NCBI GenBank assembly: GCA_034670405.1
Contig: JAXDDX010000333.1
Coordinates: forward strand, 62,001-126,000
DNA length: 64,000 bases
Direction: 5' to 3'
Source of the DNA: Hoplostethus atlanticus
Lineage: Eukaryota > Chordata > Actinopteri > Trachichthyiformes > Trachichthyidae
Shown here piece after piece: positions 9,178 through 21,600 of the stretch. How positions within the stretch are numbered: the first letter of the stretch is position 1; each line of letters starts with the position of its first letter. Position numbers and translations under genes: made by a program. Below the pieces are notes generated by a model that saw nothing but the letters and a program-made list of their open reading frames with translations, was not told the origin of the DNA and searched no databases.

Positions 9178-11300
9178 ACAACCACCAGCTATTCAAATTA
9201 TCAGTCACAATCGCTGGTCATTTTCCCAAACGCGCCAAAACATTTGCAAATGGTAATCAAAAAGAAAACAAACGAAAAATGCTTTGAAGAATTTTACACG
9301 CTGCCCCGATGACTTCAACTGTCACCGGAGAAACCGAGCCAAAGCAACTGAGCAAAACTGCAACAAAAGTCATGATTCACCTAAGAGCAGCTCATCAACC
9401 CAGGGCTCATTTACAACAAAAATTCAATAGAAATATATAGAAATTATGCCTGACAGATTACGATAACCGGCCCAATCACCCTGCACACAACAGCTCACGC
9501 AACAAACCAATGACTGAATGCTCTGGGGGGCAAGCCCACTCAACAGCAATACATTTCAATCAACATGACATGAGCTATTGGCAATGCAGGAAACAGCAGA
9601 CAGCTATACATAATCATTTGCATAAATGTGCTAAAGCATGTGTAATTTATTCAAAAGAATGAAAAGTTGCTTTTATGGTGTTCACAAATGACTAGATAAT
9701 GTGGAGGTTGAACAAGTAGTTTTGAAGATTTCAATTCTGATCTGAGAAAGATAAACCCCTTTTTTTTTTTCTTTCAATAGCCCAAACAGACAATCAGATA
9801 TATCACCTTTGTCCTCTGAAGTATTTTTAGTCCTCTCTCCCACTCTATTCCTTTTTCCAAAATTAACCTGAGCAAGTTATTTTTATTATTATTGTTCTTT
9901 TTTTTTTCTAACAGGACTTTGTGTCTGTTGTTGGTTCAGAAATGAATAAAGTAACCACTTGTTGCTTTTCACAATTTTAATTGAATCTCAGTAGGTTCGA
10001 GCAGATTAGGCATTCAATCCCACAAGCCCACTTTATATCGTTCTCTTGCTTTTCAATTTTAACTCATCAATTTCAACACAATTTATCCTTGGTAAACTGT
10101 AGAGACCCCTAAAATAATATGTATAATACCCCTGGAACAGACTAATTCGTTTGAGATGCCGAGCAGAGAGACCGCTTTTTCTGGCCGTACTTCTCCGCTC
10201 CTCCCTGGATCTATAATTTTTATCACTCTTACCCAGTTATATTTTTACCCCTTCACACAGCGTTGTGAATGCAATGACCAATATGCACATAGAAAACAGT
10301 GTTCCTTTTTTAGTTTGATTCTTTATTATTCTGTTCTTTTTACTCAGTTAGACAATCCCAACACCCGAGGCATTGATTACATTTACTGGTATACACTTAT
10401 ATACAGTTCAGTAGCTACTTTTTATTTGTACAAATCTTATTTCATCTAGGCCAGGACTCCTGACTATATGATTAGGTAGGTCTGCCTCTAGAGGGGGAAC
10501 TTAGTTTATTTCAGAGTTTTCTTTTGGAGTACTTGCTCTGCTCATAGATGATATATTATATATATCATCATTATATATTATAGTCAGTTGCAGCTGATTC
10601 GCCCTCGACGGCCCATAACCTTTCAGCAACAACGGTTATGTAAGGTTTCTATGAAACCCTACAGCGGTACACACAGACCACCAAAATCCCAGGGCAAACA
10701 ACCTGCAAGTTCCACTTTCTCTACCTCTTATATTCTTACTACACTAAATTCCAGACTCAAACAGGCCTGAGATTATCCTTAACCCAATTTAGGCTCACAG
10801 ACAATAGCCTACTGCAGTCTCTTATCTCCGGCGGGCTACAGTCCCTCGCTCCCTGTCACAGCGGTATCCACAGAAACACTTCTTATGTCCTGACACTGGT
10901 TCCTGTCCGTTCAGACCTGTGAAACTTTTTCAGAGCGGCTGTCTTTTCCCTGACACCTAGTACTTTTTATTAATCCAGTTTTAGCGCTTCTTAATAACCT
11001 CGTTATTCTGTGCACTTCTCATTCACACCAATTAGTGCTGCTTCTTAGCACTTCTTGTTATTCTGCGCACTTCACATTCACACCAGTTAGTACTTCTTCT
11101 TCATCAATTTTAGATTATTTGTTTGGAGAGCCAAATTAAGTTTGGTCTTACCAGAGTCCCTCCCCCACACGGAGAATAAGCGAACAAGCGCTTACCTCAG
11201 TTTATAGTGGCCACTTTGTCTGTCTGTGGGAAGGACTGCCGCCCCCGACGAGACTGCGCCTCGAGGGTCTTTAAAAAGTTGTCCTCGTTGCTTTGCTCTT
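9178..11300. other. Long leader of the ERV, or other unassigned DNA
   Basis: 2.1 kb between gag and the PBS-like site with no convincing coding frame. It has an AT palindrome at about 10545-10580 and an imperfect duplication of about 55-60 bp at 10990-11105 (CTTCTTAATAACC... versus CTTCTTAGCACTT...). It is longer than most retroviral leaders, so a further insertion may be hidden here. Confidence 0.35.
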
Positions 11301-11304
11301 TCCA

Positions 11305-11328
11305 ATCCTGTTCGTGACGCCAAAATTA
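11305..11328 (-). promoter_or_regulatory. Primer-binding-site-like sequence
   Basis: On the minus strand, immediately inside the LTR end, comes TTTGGCGTCACGAACAGGAT. TGGCGNC-type starts are common in retroviral primer-binding sites. I could not assign the tRNA. Confidence 0.45.
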
Positions 11329-11950
11329 TGTAGTGGGAAAAATCACCCAGAAGAAGAAGTCTCTTGTTAAAGAACCTTTTATTACAAAAAAGGGCCTGAG
11401 TTTGTCTCTGCAGAGTACAAGACTAAAGATTACATGAAATGCACACAGGTTATATAGTAATTAGGATACTTCCTCCTTTGGTCTTCCTACCAATGGGATT
11501 TTTCCCCCTCCTCTCTGTCCTTCTCCTCTTGGCAATCTTTTGGCAAACTTTTAGATTATTTCCAGTAACCGGCCTGTTGTTTGCAGCTGGAGAGATCTGA
11601 TTGGTTACTCAATGGTGGGAACAGGCCAGATGATAACTCAAAGCCTTCAGTTTACTGGACACAAGCCCAGGTCAGTCTGACCCATGATTTCACCCATGGG
11701 CTCTGCATGATTCCAATCGGGCTGTTTGTCGCTTAAGGAGAGGAAAAGAACAGAAGGGGAGAACAAGAATTCCTGCACGTCTGCACATAATTACACAATC
11801 ACTAGTTATACTGGTTATACAACTTGTTTTCATCTTGACCTAATATTTCCCCAATATGAATACAGTGATATTAATATTCTCCCAATATGAATATATTGAT
11901 AATATCTTATCATAACGTGTAGAGATTAACCTTTAATATTAACCTTCAAC
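11329..11950 (-). mobile_element. ERV long terminal repeat
   Basis: On the minus strand the segment begins TGTTGAAGG and ends CCCACTACA, the TG...CA ends expected of an LTR, about 622 bp. In the same orientation there is a TATATAA box at about 11456 and an AATAAA signal at 11383-11378, about 70 bp apart and 50 bp before the end, matching U3-R-U5 order. The start at 11950 is the less certain boundary. Confidence 0.6.
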
Positions 11951-11989
11951 ATAGTGTTCATTTACCATTGTCAGTACACAAAATACACC

Positions 11990-12215
11990 ACGAGTTTAAA
12001 ATGTCTGTAACCTGTCAGGTGAGTTGAATTACACTGGAAATGAAAGGAGAATCTATTTCCTCCAACAAAGTTGATTTTAATTGTTCTGAAGGGTGCCAAT
12101 AGTTATTGGCATGGTCACATTTTTTCTTTTCATTTTTTTTTTTCAATTTCCAATTATTTCAGAAGATATATTATCTGCATAAAATGCAAGGGTGCCAATA
12201 ATCCTTTCCACAATT
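11990..12215. mobile_element. Tc1/mariner-type end relic
   Basis: Contains GGGTGCCAATAGTTATTGGC and, 100 bp on, GGGTGCCAATAATCC, with a T-rich stretch between. This resembles the ends of fish Tc1 elements. There is no coding frame. Confidence 0.4.
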
Positions 12216-12239
12216 GTAACTAAAAGAAATGTCAGTAGA

Positions 12240-12694
12240 CTTAAAGGAACACTCCACCAGCATAGCTGGCACAACTTGGTGATGACACACCTCATTCGGT
12301 ATTCCTGGTATTCGGTAATCTCCTGCTTTAAATCACCCCCAGGCTACCACAAGAACCTAAATAAGTCCACATCTTCCTCAGCAACCTTAACCTGGTGGAA
12401 CATGGCTTCCACAAATGCCATCAAGGACACCGGTTCTTGCCTGAATGGTGTCACTAGATTACTTCCTTACAGCAATTGGCTGTTAAGGGAGGTTCCCTGG
12501 AACACAGCTCCACAGTCAAACACAACACGCAAGTTTCTTTTCTGTGGATGATATACTCTGTGATGTGGAAGGTACCAGACTGTTCCATCAGCACGGTCTA
12601 ACTGATGCTGTGGTATTTTCTCCGCGTAGCCCTTGCCAATGGCATCACTTAGGAACTTTGTGTATTCTTGATGGAATTTTCCATTCCTCTCCAA
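12240..12694 (-). pseudogene. BEL/Pao reverse transcriptase fragment
   Basis: On the minus strand one reading frame gives YLPHHRVYHPQKRNLRVVF, then DCGAVFQGTSLNSQLL, a stop, FRQEPVSLMAFVEAMFHQV, then a second in-frame stop inside an RFLW-stop-PGGD segment. These are the fingers and first palm block of BEL/Pao RT, including the Asp near MAxVEAMFHQV. The fragment ends before the YVDD box. Both breaks are stop codons in the same frame. It lies in opposite orientation to the BEL/Pao copy at 32.7-35.5 kb, which begins after YVDD. Confidence 0.8.
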
Positions 12695-12731
12695 TCTTCT
12701 TTTCGCACCTTATTGTTTACTGTGTACAAAG

Positions 12732-12761
12732 GTTTCACACACACACACACACACACACACG
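12732..12761. repeat. AC microsatellite
   Basis: About 14 uninterrupted CA dinucleotides within 12732-12761. Confidence 0.95.
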
Positions 12762-12769
12762 AAAAGAGC

Positions 12770-13870
12770 CCTCACCCATCCCATTCCCTGTCCTTGCTCC
12801 TATCGACCTCCAGCCTTCGTTCGTCCTGTGAGTATTCAGTCCCTCTGGGGTATGCTCCAGTGCCATCGATACTTCCCCTTCATCCAAACCAACCTACTCC
12901 TCATTTCCTACCCCTACCTCCCTATACCTGAGGCCTATTTATACTGAATATCTTAAGAATATACATAAATACATATGTTAGTCACATGTATCAATCTTCT
13001 TGATCTAGCAGATTACCCAGAAAACATAACACAATATGTGAAAAATGGCCAATCTTCTTTTCATAACTCATAAAAAGTGAGGTAACATTTTGCATTGGCC
13101 TTTTTGAGTTGAATCAACTTCAGGGCTTTTCTAAGTAGAAACAACAACATAATTTGAATTAAACTCATAAAAATCAAGTACACATTACTAGTAGTAGCCA
13201 AATTACTAAATTGGATAAACGTTTCTTAGTAAAGTAAACCCAATCACACATGGGGATGAACTCAATTAAATTCAGTGTACAAACTGTGCTCAATAAATTA
13301 CGTTGCATTAAAGATTATCTATATGAATTACCTACAATTAGTGTTTAATTTAATTAAACTCAATGGTTTTGTAATTTTCTGTCAAGAGTGTAAGAATAAG
13401 AAAATTGGCTTTACATAAATAGATATTTTCCTGTGAAAATCAAGATTACATGTTCAAGTGAAATTAAGATTAAAGAGATGTAAAGTCTCAAAACAGATTC
13501 AAGTTAAAATATTTATTCTGAACAAACTCAAGCTTTTTAGGAATTTACTTGCCATTGCACATTAAGACTGGCTAACATCATATGCAGTACCCAATACAGT
13601 ATATAACAAAGTGTAAGACCAAAACTGCAAATTTGATTAAGAATATTTGAAAATAAATTATTTTTACCCACCACACATCTAATTTTATTCTCGAAAGTTA
13701 CAAAGTAGAAAGGCTTGCTGGGATGGATATGCTAATTTATCCAATCGATGACCCCCCCGTTGTGATAACGCGTAGACGTCAATTTTTTGATAGTGTTGAC
13801 CACTGTTTTTAGCAATAGCTATATAGCGACACAACATTAACGATAGTCTAAGCGAAGTCAGTGATGTAAC
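12770..13870. other. AT-rich DNA without recognised features
   Basis: A short pyrimidine-rich stretch near 12775-12930 is followed by 900 bp of AT-rich sequence. No gene or element was recognised. Confidence 0.4.
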
Positions 13871-13871
13871 C

Positions 13872-14212
13872 ATGTTCAGCAAACCTAAATACAAAAGCGG
13901 CACACAGAAGAGAAAATGTAAACACGAGCATAAGGAGAACACAAGTAAGCTGAAAAAGTTGTCTGGGTTTTTGGTCTCTCAAATGTCGCTGTGCAGCCAG
14001 AGGAAGCTAACATTAGCTTTGCGTCGGCTTCTTTCGAGTCTCAGTCCACCACAACCCCGGTAGCACCAGCTAGCCAGGAGGACATTTCCCTGTTGTTGCA
14101 GCCTCATAAGAGTCCGGCGGTGGTTTGACAAACGTTCCCCCCACAGATAGGGGACTCTATGATGCTACTGTGCCCCCCAATTTCAATACAAAGAGCTATA
14201 TTATGCAACCTT
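13872..14212 (+). pseudogene. hAT (ZMYM1-like) transposase N-terminus
   Basis: ATG at 13872 opens KPKYKSGTQKRKCKHEHKEN followed by SKLKKLSGFL, matching the K-x-K-x-SGxQKRK...SKLxKLxxF start of ZMYM1-like hAT proteins in fish. After a frameshift a second frame contains an IGDSYDATVPPNFN-like segment, also typical of this family. The sequence then runs into an A/C homopolymer block at 14226, so the core with the catalytic residues is absent. Confidence 0.55.
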
Positions 14213-14225
14213 GGTGTAACCACTC

Positions 14226-14742
14226 ACCCAAAAAAACCAAAAGGGGGCAACCCCCCCTTTTTTTTTTCCCCCGGGGGGTTTAAAAAACCCCCCAAAAAAG
14301 GGTTTTTTTGGGCCCCCCTTTTTTTAAAAAAAAAAAAAAAAAAAACCCCCCAAAAAAAAAAAAAAACCCCCCCCCCCCCCCCCCCCCAAAAATTTAAAAA
14401 ACCCCCAAAAAAACCCCCAAAAAAAAAACCCCCCAAAAAAAAAAAACCAAAAAAAAAAAAAAAAAACCCCCCCCCCCCAAAAAAAAAAAACCCCCCCCCC
14501 AAAAAAACCCCCCCAAAACCCCAACCCCCCCCCCCCAAAAAAAAAAAACCCCCCCCCAAAAAAAACCCCCCCCCCCCCCCAAACCCCCCAAAAAACCCCC
14601 CCCCCCAAAAAAAACCCCCCAAAACCCCCCCCCCCCCCCCCCCAAAAAAAAACCCCCCCAAAACCCCCAAAAAAAAACACCCCCAAAAAACCAAAAAAAA
14701 AAACCCCCCCCCCCCCAAACCCCCCAAAACCCAAAAAAAAAA

Positions 14743-14781
<39 letters not shown>

Positions 14782-14930
14782 AAAACCCCCCCCCCCAAAA
14801 CCCCCCCCCCCCAAACCCCCCCCCCCCAAAAAAAAAACCCCCCCCCCCAAAAACCCCAAAAAGGTTTTTTAAAAAAAGGGGGGTTTTTGGGGGCCCCCCC
14901 AAAAAAAAAAAAAGGGGAAAGGTTTTCTCG
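14226..14930. repeat. A/C homopolymer block, probable assembly artefact
   Basis: About 700 bp made almost only of runs of A (3-20) and C (3-26), with a few T and G runs at both edges. It has no period and no relation to the flanks. Natural poly(AC) or telomere-like DNA does not look like this. It encodes Lys/Pro on one strand and Gly/Phe on the other in all frames, so the frames are meaningless. Confidence 0.75.
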
Positions 14931-15200
14931 GACAATTATTATTTTTTAAACCAAGGAAAGGAACAAACTCCAAAAGAGCATGGGGTTTTGTTATTCGCCA
15001 ACCTTGGCCTATTGCAGCCCTTTTGGCTGTTTGCAAACCGGGGTGATCCTTTTTATTAAAGATGCAGGATCAAAGGAGTTTGAGACTGCAGACATTTTTA
15101 AAAGCACGGGTTGACATACAAAACAATCGAATGTCCTTTTCACCCCTTGCAACAAAACCCGGAAAAAAGCAAAAGGGAAAAGGGGACCACAAAAGAGACA
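14931..15200. other. Junction sequence before the minisatellite
   Basis: Non-repetitive DNA with homopolymer irregularities. It leads into the first recognisable repeat units at about 15205. No gene was recognised. Confidence 0.4.
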
Positions 15201-15204
15201 GCAC

Positions 15205-18200
15205 CCGCAGAGACAAAAAGGAAGACAGCAGTAGCAGAGACACACCAAAAGAGAGAAAGCGGGAGCAGAGAAACACAACAAGAGACAGCAGCAGCAAGAC
15301 CCCACAACATTTGAGAAAAGCAGCAGCAGGGTCCCCACAAAAAGGAAAAACAGCAGTAGCAGAGACACACAACAGGAAGACCAACAGTTAGCGGGGATAC
15401 ACAAAAGAAGACAGCAGTAGCAAGACCCCACAAAAGGAAGACAGCAGTAGGGGAGACACACAACAGGAAGACAGCAGTAGCGGAGACACACAACAGAGAG
15501 ACAGCAGTAGCAGAGACACACAACAGGAAGACAGCAGTAGCAGAGACACACAACAGGAAGACAGCAGTAGCAGAGACACACAACAGGAAGACAGCAGTAG
15601 CAGAGACACACAACAGAAGACAGCAGTAGCAGAGACACACAACAGAGAAGACAGCAGTAGCAGAGACACACAACAGAGAGACAGCAGTAGCAGAGATACA
15701 CAACAGAGAGACAGCAGTAGCAGAGACACACAACAGGAAGACAGCAGTAGCAGAGACACACAACATAGAGACAGCAGTAGCAGAGACACACAACAGGAAG
15801 ACAGCAGTTGCAGAGACACACAACATAGAGACAGCAGTAGCAGAGACACACAACAGGAAGACAGCAGTAGCAGAGACACACAACAGGAATACAGCAGTAG
15901 CGGAGATACAAAACAGAGAGACAGCAGTAGCAGAGACACACAACAGGAAGACAGCAGTAGCATAGAGACACAACAGGAAGACAGCAGTAGCAGAGACACA
16001 ACAGAAAGACAGCAGTAGCGGAGACACACAACAGAGAGACAGCAGCAGCAGAGACACACAACATAGAGACAGCAGTAGCAGAGACACACAACAGGAAGAC
16101 AGCAGAAGCGGAGATACACAACAGAGAGACAGCAGTAGCAGAGACACACAACATAGAGAAAGCAGTAGCAGAGACACACAACATACAGACAGCAGTAGCA
16201 GAGACACACAACAGAAAGACAGCAGTTGCAGAGACACACAACATAGAGACAGCAGTAGCAGAGTCACACAACAGGAAGACAGCAGTAGCAGAGTCACACA
16301 ACAGGAAGACAGCAGTAGCAGAGACACACAACAGGAAGACAGCAGTAGCAGAGACACAACAGAAAGACAGCAGTAGCGGAGACACACAACAGAGAGACAG
16401 CAGCAGCAGAGACACACAACATAGAGACAGCAGTAGCAGAGACACACAACAGGAAGACAGCAGTAGCGGAGATACACAACATAGAGACAGCAGTAGCAGA
16501 GACACACAACAGGAAGACAGCAGTAGCAGAGACACACAACATAGAGACAGCAGTAGCAGAGACACACAACAGGAAGACAGCAGTAGCAGAGACACAACAT
16601 AGAGACAGCAGTAGCAGAGACACACAACAGGAAGACAGCAGTTGCAGAGACACACAACATAGAGACAGCAGTAGCAGAGACACACAACAGGAAGACAGCA
16701 GTAGCAGAGACACAACATACAGACAGCAGTAGCAGAGACACACAACAGGAAGACAGCAGTTGCAGAGACACACAACATAGAGACAGCAGTAGTAGAGACA
16801 CACAACAGGAAGACAGCAGTAGCAGAGACACACAACAGGAATACAGCAGTAGCGGAGATACAAAACAGAGAGACAGCAGTAGCAGAGACACACAACAGGA
16901 AGACAGCAGTTGCAGAGACACACAACATAGAGACAGCAGTTGCAGAGACACACAACATAGAGACAGCAGTAGTAGAGACACACAACAGGAAGACAGCAGT
17001 AGCAGAGACACACAACAGGAATACAGCAGTAGCGGAGATACAAAACAGAGAGACAGCAGTAGCAGAGACACACAACAGGAAGACAGCAGTTGCAGAGACA
17101 CACAACATAGAGACAGCAGTAGTAGAGACACACAACAGAAGACAGCAGTAGCAGAGACACACAACAGGAAGACAGCAGTAGCAGAGTCACACAACAGAGA
17201 GACAGCAGTAGCAGAGACACACAACAGGAAGACAGCAGTAGCAGAGACACACAACAGAAAGACAGCAGTAGCGGAGACACACAACAGAGAGGAGGCAGCA
17301 GCAGAGACACACAACATAGAGACAGCAGTAGCAGAGACACACAACAGGAAGACAGCAGTAGCAGAGACACACAACAGGAAGACAGCAGTAGCAGAGACAC
17401 ACAACAGAAAGACAGCAGTAGCGGAGATACACAACAGAGAGACAGCAGTAGCAGAGACACACAACAGGAAGACAGCAGTAGCAGAGACACACAACAGGAA
17501 GACAGCAGTAGCGGAGATACACAACAGAGAGACAGCAGTAGCAGAGACACACAACAGGAAGACAGCAGTAGCAGAGACACACAACATAGAGACAGCAGTA
17601 GCAGAGACACACAACAGAAAGACAGCAGTTGCAGAGACACACAACATAGAGACAGCAGTAGCAGAGTCACACAACAGAGAGGAGGCAGCAGCAGAGACAC
17701 ACAACATAGAGACAGCAGTAGCAGAGACACACAACAGGAAGACAGCAGTAGCAGAGACACACAACAGGAAGACAGCAGTAGCAGAGACACACAACAGAAA
17801 GACAGCAGTAGCGCAGATACACAACAGAGAGACAGCAGTAGCAGAGACACACAACAGGAAGACAGCAGTAGCAGAGACACACAACAGGAAGACAGCAGTA
17901 GCGGAGATACACAACAGAGAGACAGCAGTAGCAGAGACACACAACAGGAAGACAGCAGTAGCAGAGACACACAACAGAAAGACAGCAGTTGCAGAGACAT
18001 ACAACATAGAGACAGCAGTAGCAGAGTCACACAACAGGAAGACAGCAGTAGCAGAGACACACAACAGAAAGACAGCAGTAGCGGAGACACACAACATAGA
18101 GACAGCAGTAGCAGAGACACACAACAGGAAGACAGCAGTAGCAGAGACACACAACAGAAAGACAGCAGTAGCGGAGACACACAACAGAGAGACAGCAGCA

Positions 18201-18620
18201 GCAGAGACACACAACATAGAGACAGCAGTAGCAGAGACACACAACATAGAGACAGCAGTAGCAGAGACAGACAACAGAAAGACAGCAGTAGCAGAGACAC
18301 ACAACAGGGAGATAGCAGTAGCAGAGACACACAACAGAGAGACAGCTGTAGCAGAGACACACAACATAGAGACAGCAGTTGCAGAGACACACAACATAGA
18401 GACACAGTAGCAGAGACAAAACAACAGGAAGACAGCAGAAACGGAGATACACCCAAAAGGAGACAGCGTAAAAGAGACAAAACAAAAAGGAAGACAAACA
18501 GTACAGAGACCCACAAAAAGGGAAAAACAGCAGTTGCAGAGACACACAACATAGAGACAGCATTTGCAGAGTCACACAACAGGGAAAACAGCAGTACAGA
18601 GACACACAACAGAAAGACAG
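15205..18620 (+). repeat. 30-bp minisatellite, clean block 1
   Basis: The monomer core is GACAGCAGTAGCAGAGACAC, followed by ACAA and a variable hexamer (CAGGAA, CATAGA, CAGAGA, CAGAAA). The period is exactly 30 bp over most of the block, about 110 copies, clean from about 15360. Common variants are GTTGC for GTAGC, CGGAG for CAGAG and GATAC for GACAC. A 180-bp higher-order period is visible: the rare variant GGAATACAGCAGTAGCGGAG recurs at about 16838 and 17018. The plus strand is almost free of T. Because the period is divisible by three and stop codons on the reverse strand all need an A, very long open frames result. Confidence 0.95.
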
Positions 18621-21600
18621 CAGTAGCGGAAAACCCCACAAAAATAAAAGACAGCAGTACAGAGACCCCACAACAGGAAAAAGCAGGTACAGAGAACACA
18701 ACAGAAAAACAGCAGTAGCGGAGAACACACAACAGAGAGACAGCCGCGCAGAGACACACAACATAGAGACAGCCCGAAACAAAAGACACACAAAATAGAG
18801 ACAGCAATGGAAAAAAAGGGCAAAACAACAGAAAGACAGCAGTAGCAGAGAAACACAACAGGGGGGATGCGTAGCAGAGACACACAACGAGAGACAGCTG
18901 TTTGCAGAGACCAAAAAAACATAAAAAACAGCCCGTTGCCGAGACCCCACAACATAGAAAACAGGGATTGCAGGGGAACAAACAGGAAGAAGCATAGCCC
19001 AAATTAAAACAAAAAGGAAGACAGCAGTAGCGAGACCCCACAAAAAGGAAGAAAAGCCCGTAGCAAGACACACAAAAAGGAAAACAGCATAAGAACACAG
19101 GAAGAAAAGAACCCAAAGGAGACAGAGTGGAGACAAAAACAGAACCCCAGGCAAAACAACATGACAGCAGCAAGGGCACACAAAAACAGCAGTAGAGAAA
19201 CAACAAGGAAGACAGCAGTAGCGGAACACAACAAGAAGCAGTTTCAAGACACACAACAGGAGAACAACAGGGAACACAAGGAGCGCAAACAAAACAGGGA
19301 AGAGACAAGACAACACCGAGGAAAAGCAAACAAAACACAACAAGAAGCACAAAACAGAGAACAAAAAAGGGCCCAAAAAGACAGCAGAGACAGACACAAA
19401 GAAAACAAAGGGGCCCGAGAGAGACAACAGAAAACCTAAGAAGCAAAAGAACAACAAACAGAAAAGATAAAAGACCCAAAAAGAAAGGCCAGTAGGAGAT
19501 AAACAAGGAGACAGCATAGCAGAACACCAAAGAAGCCCAGGGAGAACCAACAGGACCATAGCAGAGCACAAAAAAAACAGTTTCAGAGAACACAACAAGA
19601 AAGAAGAGCCCCAGACACAAGAACACAACTAGAAGAACCCAAAAGAGAACACAACAGGAAAGAAGGAACAACAAGAAAACAAGAGGAGAACAAAATAGAG
19701 AAACCCAAAAGAGAACAGAGAACAAAGCAGAACACACAAAGGGGAAAACCCGAGCCAAGAAAAACATTTGAGACAAGACAGCAACAAGCAAGAACAACCA
19801 AGGAACAGAGTAGACAAAACAACAAAACAGCAAAGCGGGGATACACAAAGAGGAGAACAGCAAGCAAAAAGAAAAACACAGGAAAGGAAAACCCCCAAAA
19901 AAAGAAAAAACAAACAGGAAAAACAACAGAAGAAAAACAAAAAGAACAGACAGGAACACAACGGAAACAGTACAGCAGACCAAAAAAAGGACAAAAGAAA
20001 CAAAAGGAAGACAAGGCAGAAAACAACAGGAAAGGTTAAGAGGGAAAAACAAAACAGAAAGAGAAAAACACACAAATAGAAAAGAAGAGAACACAACAAG
20101 AGACAGAGGAGAACCACAAAAAAAGAGAGACAACAAAAGGAACCAGAGACCCAAAAAAAGGCAGTAGGGAGACAAAAAAAAGGAGAAAAAGAGCAGGAAA
20201 CAAAATGAGACGAATAACAGGAGACCACAAACAAAGAAAGAGGAGAGAACAAAAACAGAGAAACAACAAGGAAACAGCAATGAGAACAAAACAAAGGAAA
20301 AACAGGAAAAACAAAAAGAGAAACGGAACCCGAAACAGAGGGAAAAAAAACGGAGAAAAAAGCAAAACAGAAGACACCTGGGAGACAACAGAGAGGGAGG
20401 ACACACAAAAAGACAGCAGTAGCAGAAAAAAGACAGAAGAGACAAACCAAAAAGACAGGACAACAAAACAGAAGAAGCAGTACATAACAAAAAAAACAGA
20501 AGGCAGCAGTCACGGAGACAACAACAAGAACAAAAGGACACACACAGGAAGCAGCAGTAGCAGAGACACACAACAAAACAGGATGCGAGACACACAAAGG
20601 GCAGCGGGCAGAGAACACAAATAGACCAGAAGCGAAACAACAGGAAGACAGAGAGAAACAAGGAAAAAAACAAATAGGGAAAAAAAAAAAAAGAAACAAC
20701 AGAGAACACACAAAGACCAGCAGTAGAAGAACAAAAGAAGACAGCAGTAGCAGGAGACAAACAGAAAACACAGACGGACACACAGAAGAGACAGCAACAA
20801 GACAAAACAGAGAAAACAGACACAACAAAACAGGAGAGGAGGGGAAAACCCAACAGGAGAAGCGTGAGGAAACAACAAGAACACGTAAGAGACAACAAAA
20901 GGACAGCAGCAGGACAACAACAAGAACAGAAGAACAAAAAGAAACAGAGCAGAGCACAAAGGAAGAACACAGGACACACAACAGGAAAAAGTACGAGAAC
21001 ACAACAGAAGACAGCATCAGAGACAAAAACCAAAAGGAACACAGAACGAGAAACAAAAGGAACAGAACAAGGGGACAGGTCAGAGAACACAACAGGAAAG
21101 CATAGAGCCAGAAACACAAAGAAGACACAGTAGCAGAGAAACAACAAAAAACAGACAGAGAAACAAAAAGAACAGAGGGAAAACACAAACAGGAAACAGC
21201 AAGCAGAACAAACAACAGAAACAGACCAAACACACAACAGGAGACAGCAGAGAGCAAAAACAAAGAGAGAGAAAACAACACAAAAACATCAGAAACAAAA
21301 GAGAACAGGGGAACAACGAAACACAAAGAAGGCCCGAGACACAAAAGGAACAAAGATAAAGGACAGCGTAGCAGAGACACACAACAGGAAAAGCAGCAGG
21401 AGAGACAACAAAAGGAAAAAGGAGACAAGACAACAAAAGAAGCAAGCGGACACAAACAAGAGAGGGAAAAAAACAAAAAAAAGAGACCAAACCCAAAAAG
21501 AAGAGAGAAAACAAACAGAAGACAGAGAGCGGAGAACACAACAAAAGAGAACAGAGAAAAACAAACAGAAGAACAGAGAACAAACCAAAAAGAACGAGAA

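Larger units (their letters stand above)
6637..11950 (-). mobile_element. Endogenous retrovirus, truncated, with one LTR
   Basis: Read on the minus strand: an LTR (11950-11329), a PBS-like site, a long leader, gag with a PPPY late motif and capsid region, then pro/pol linker and the start of reverse transcriptase, cut at about 6637. The rest of pol, env and the 3' LTR are missing. The gag is interrupted by a MITE at about 7895-8335. There are several frame changes. The overall relation is to gamma/epsilon-like fish ERVs judged from the RT entry sequence. It cannot be active. Confidence 0.7.

Noticed and set aside
14159-14935. Lys/Pro-rich or Gly/Phe-rich proteins in the A/C block
   Set aside because: All frames on both strands are open because the DNA is homopolymer runs; the block is probably an assembly artefact.
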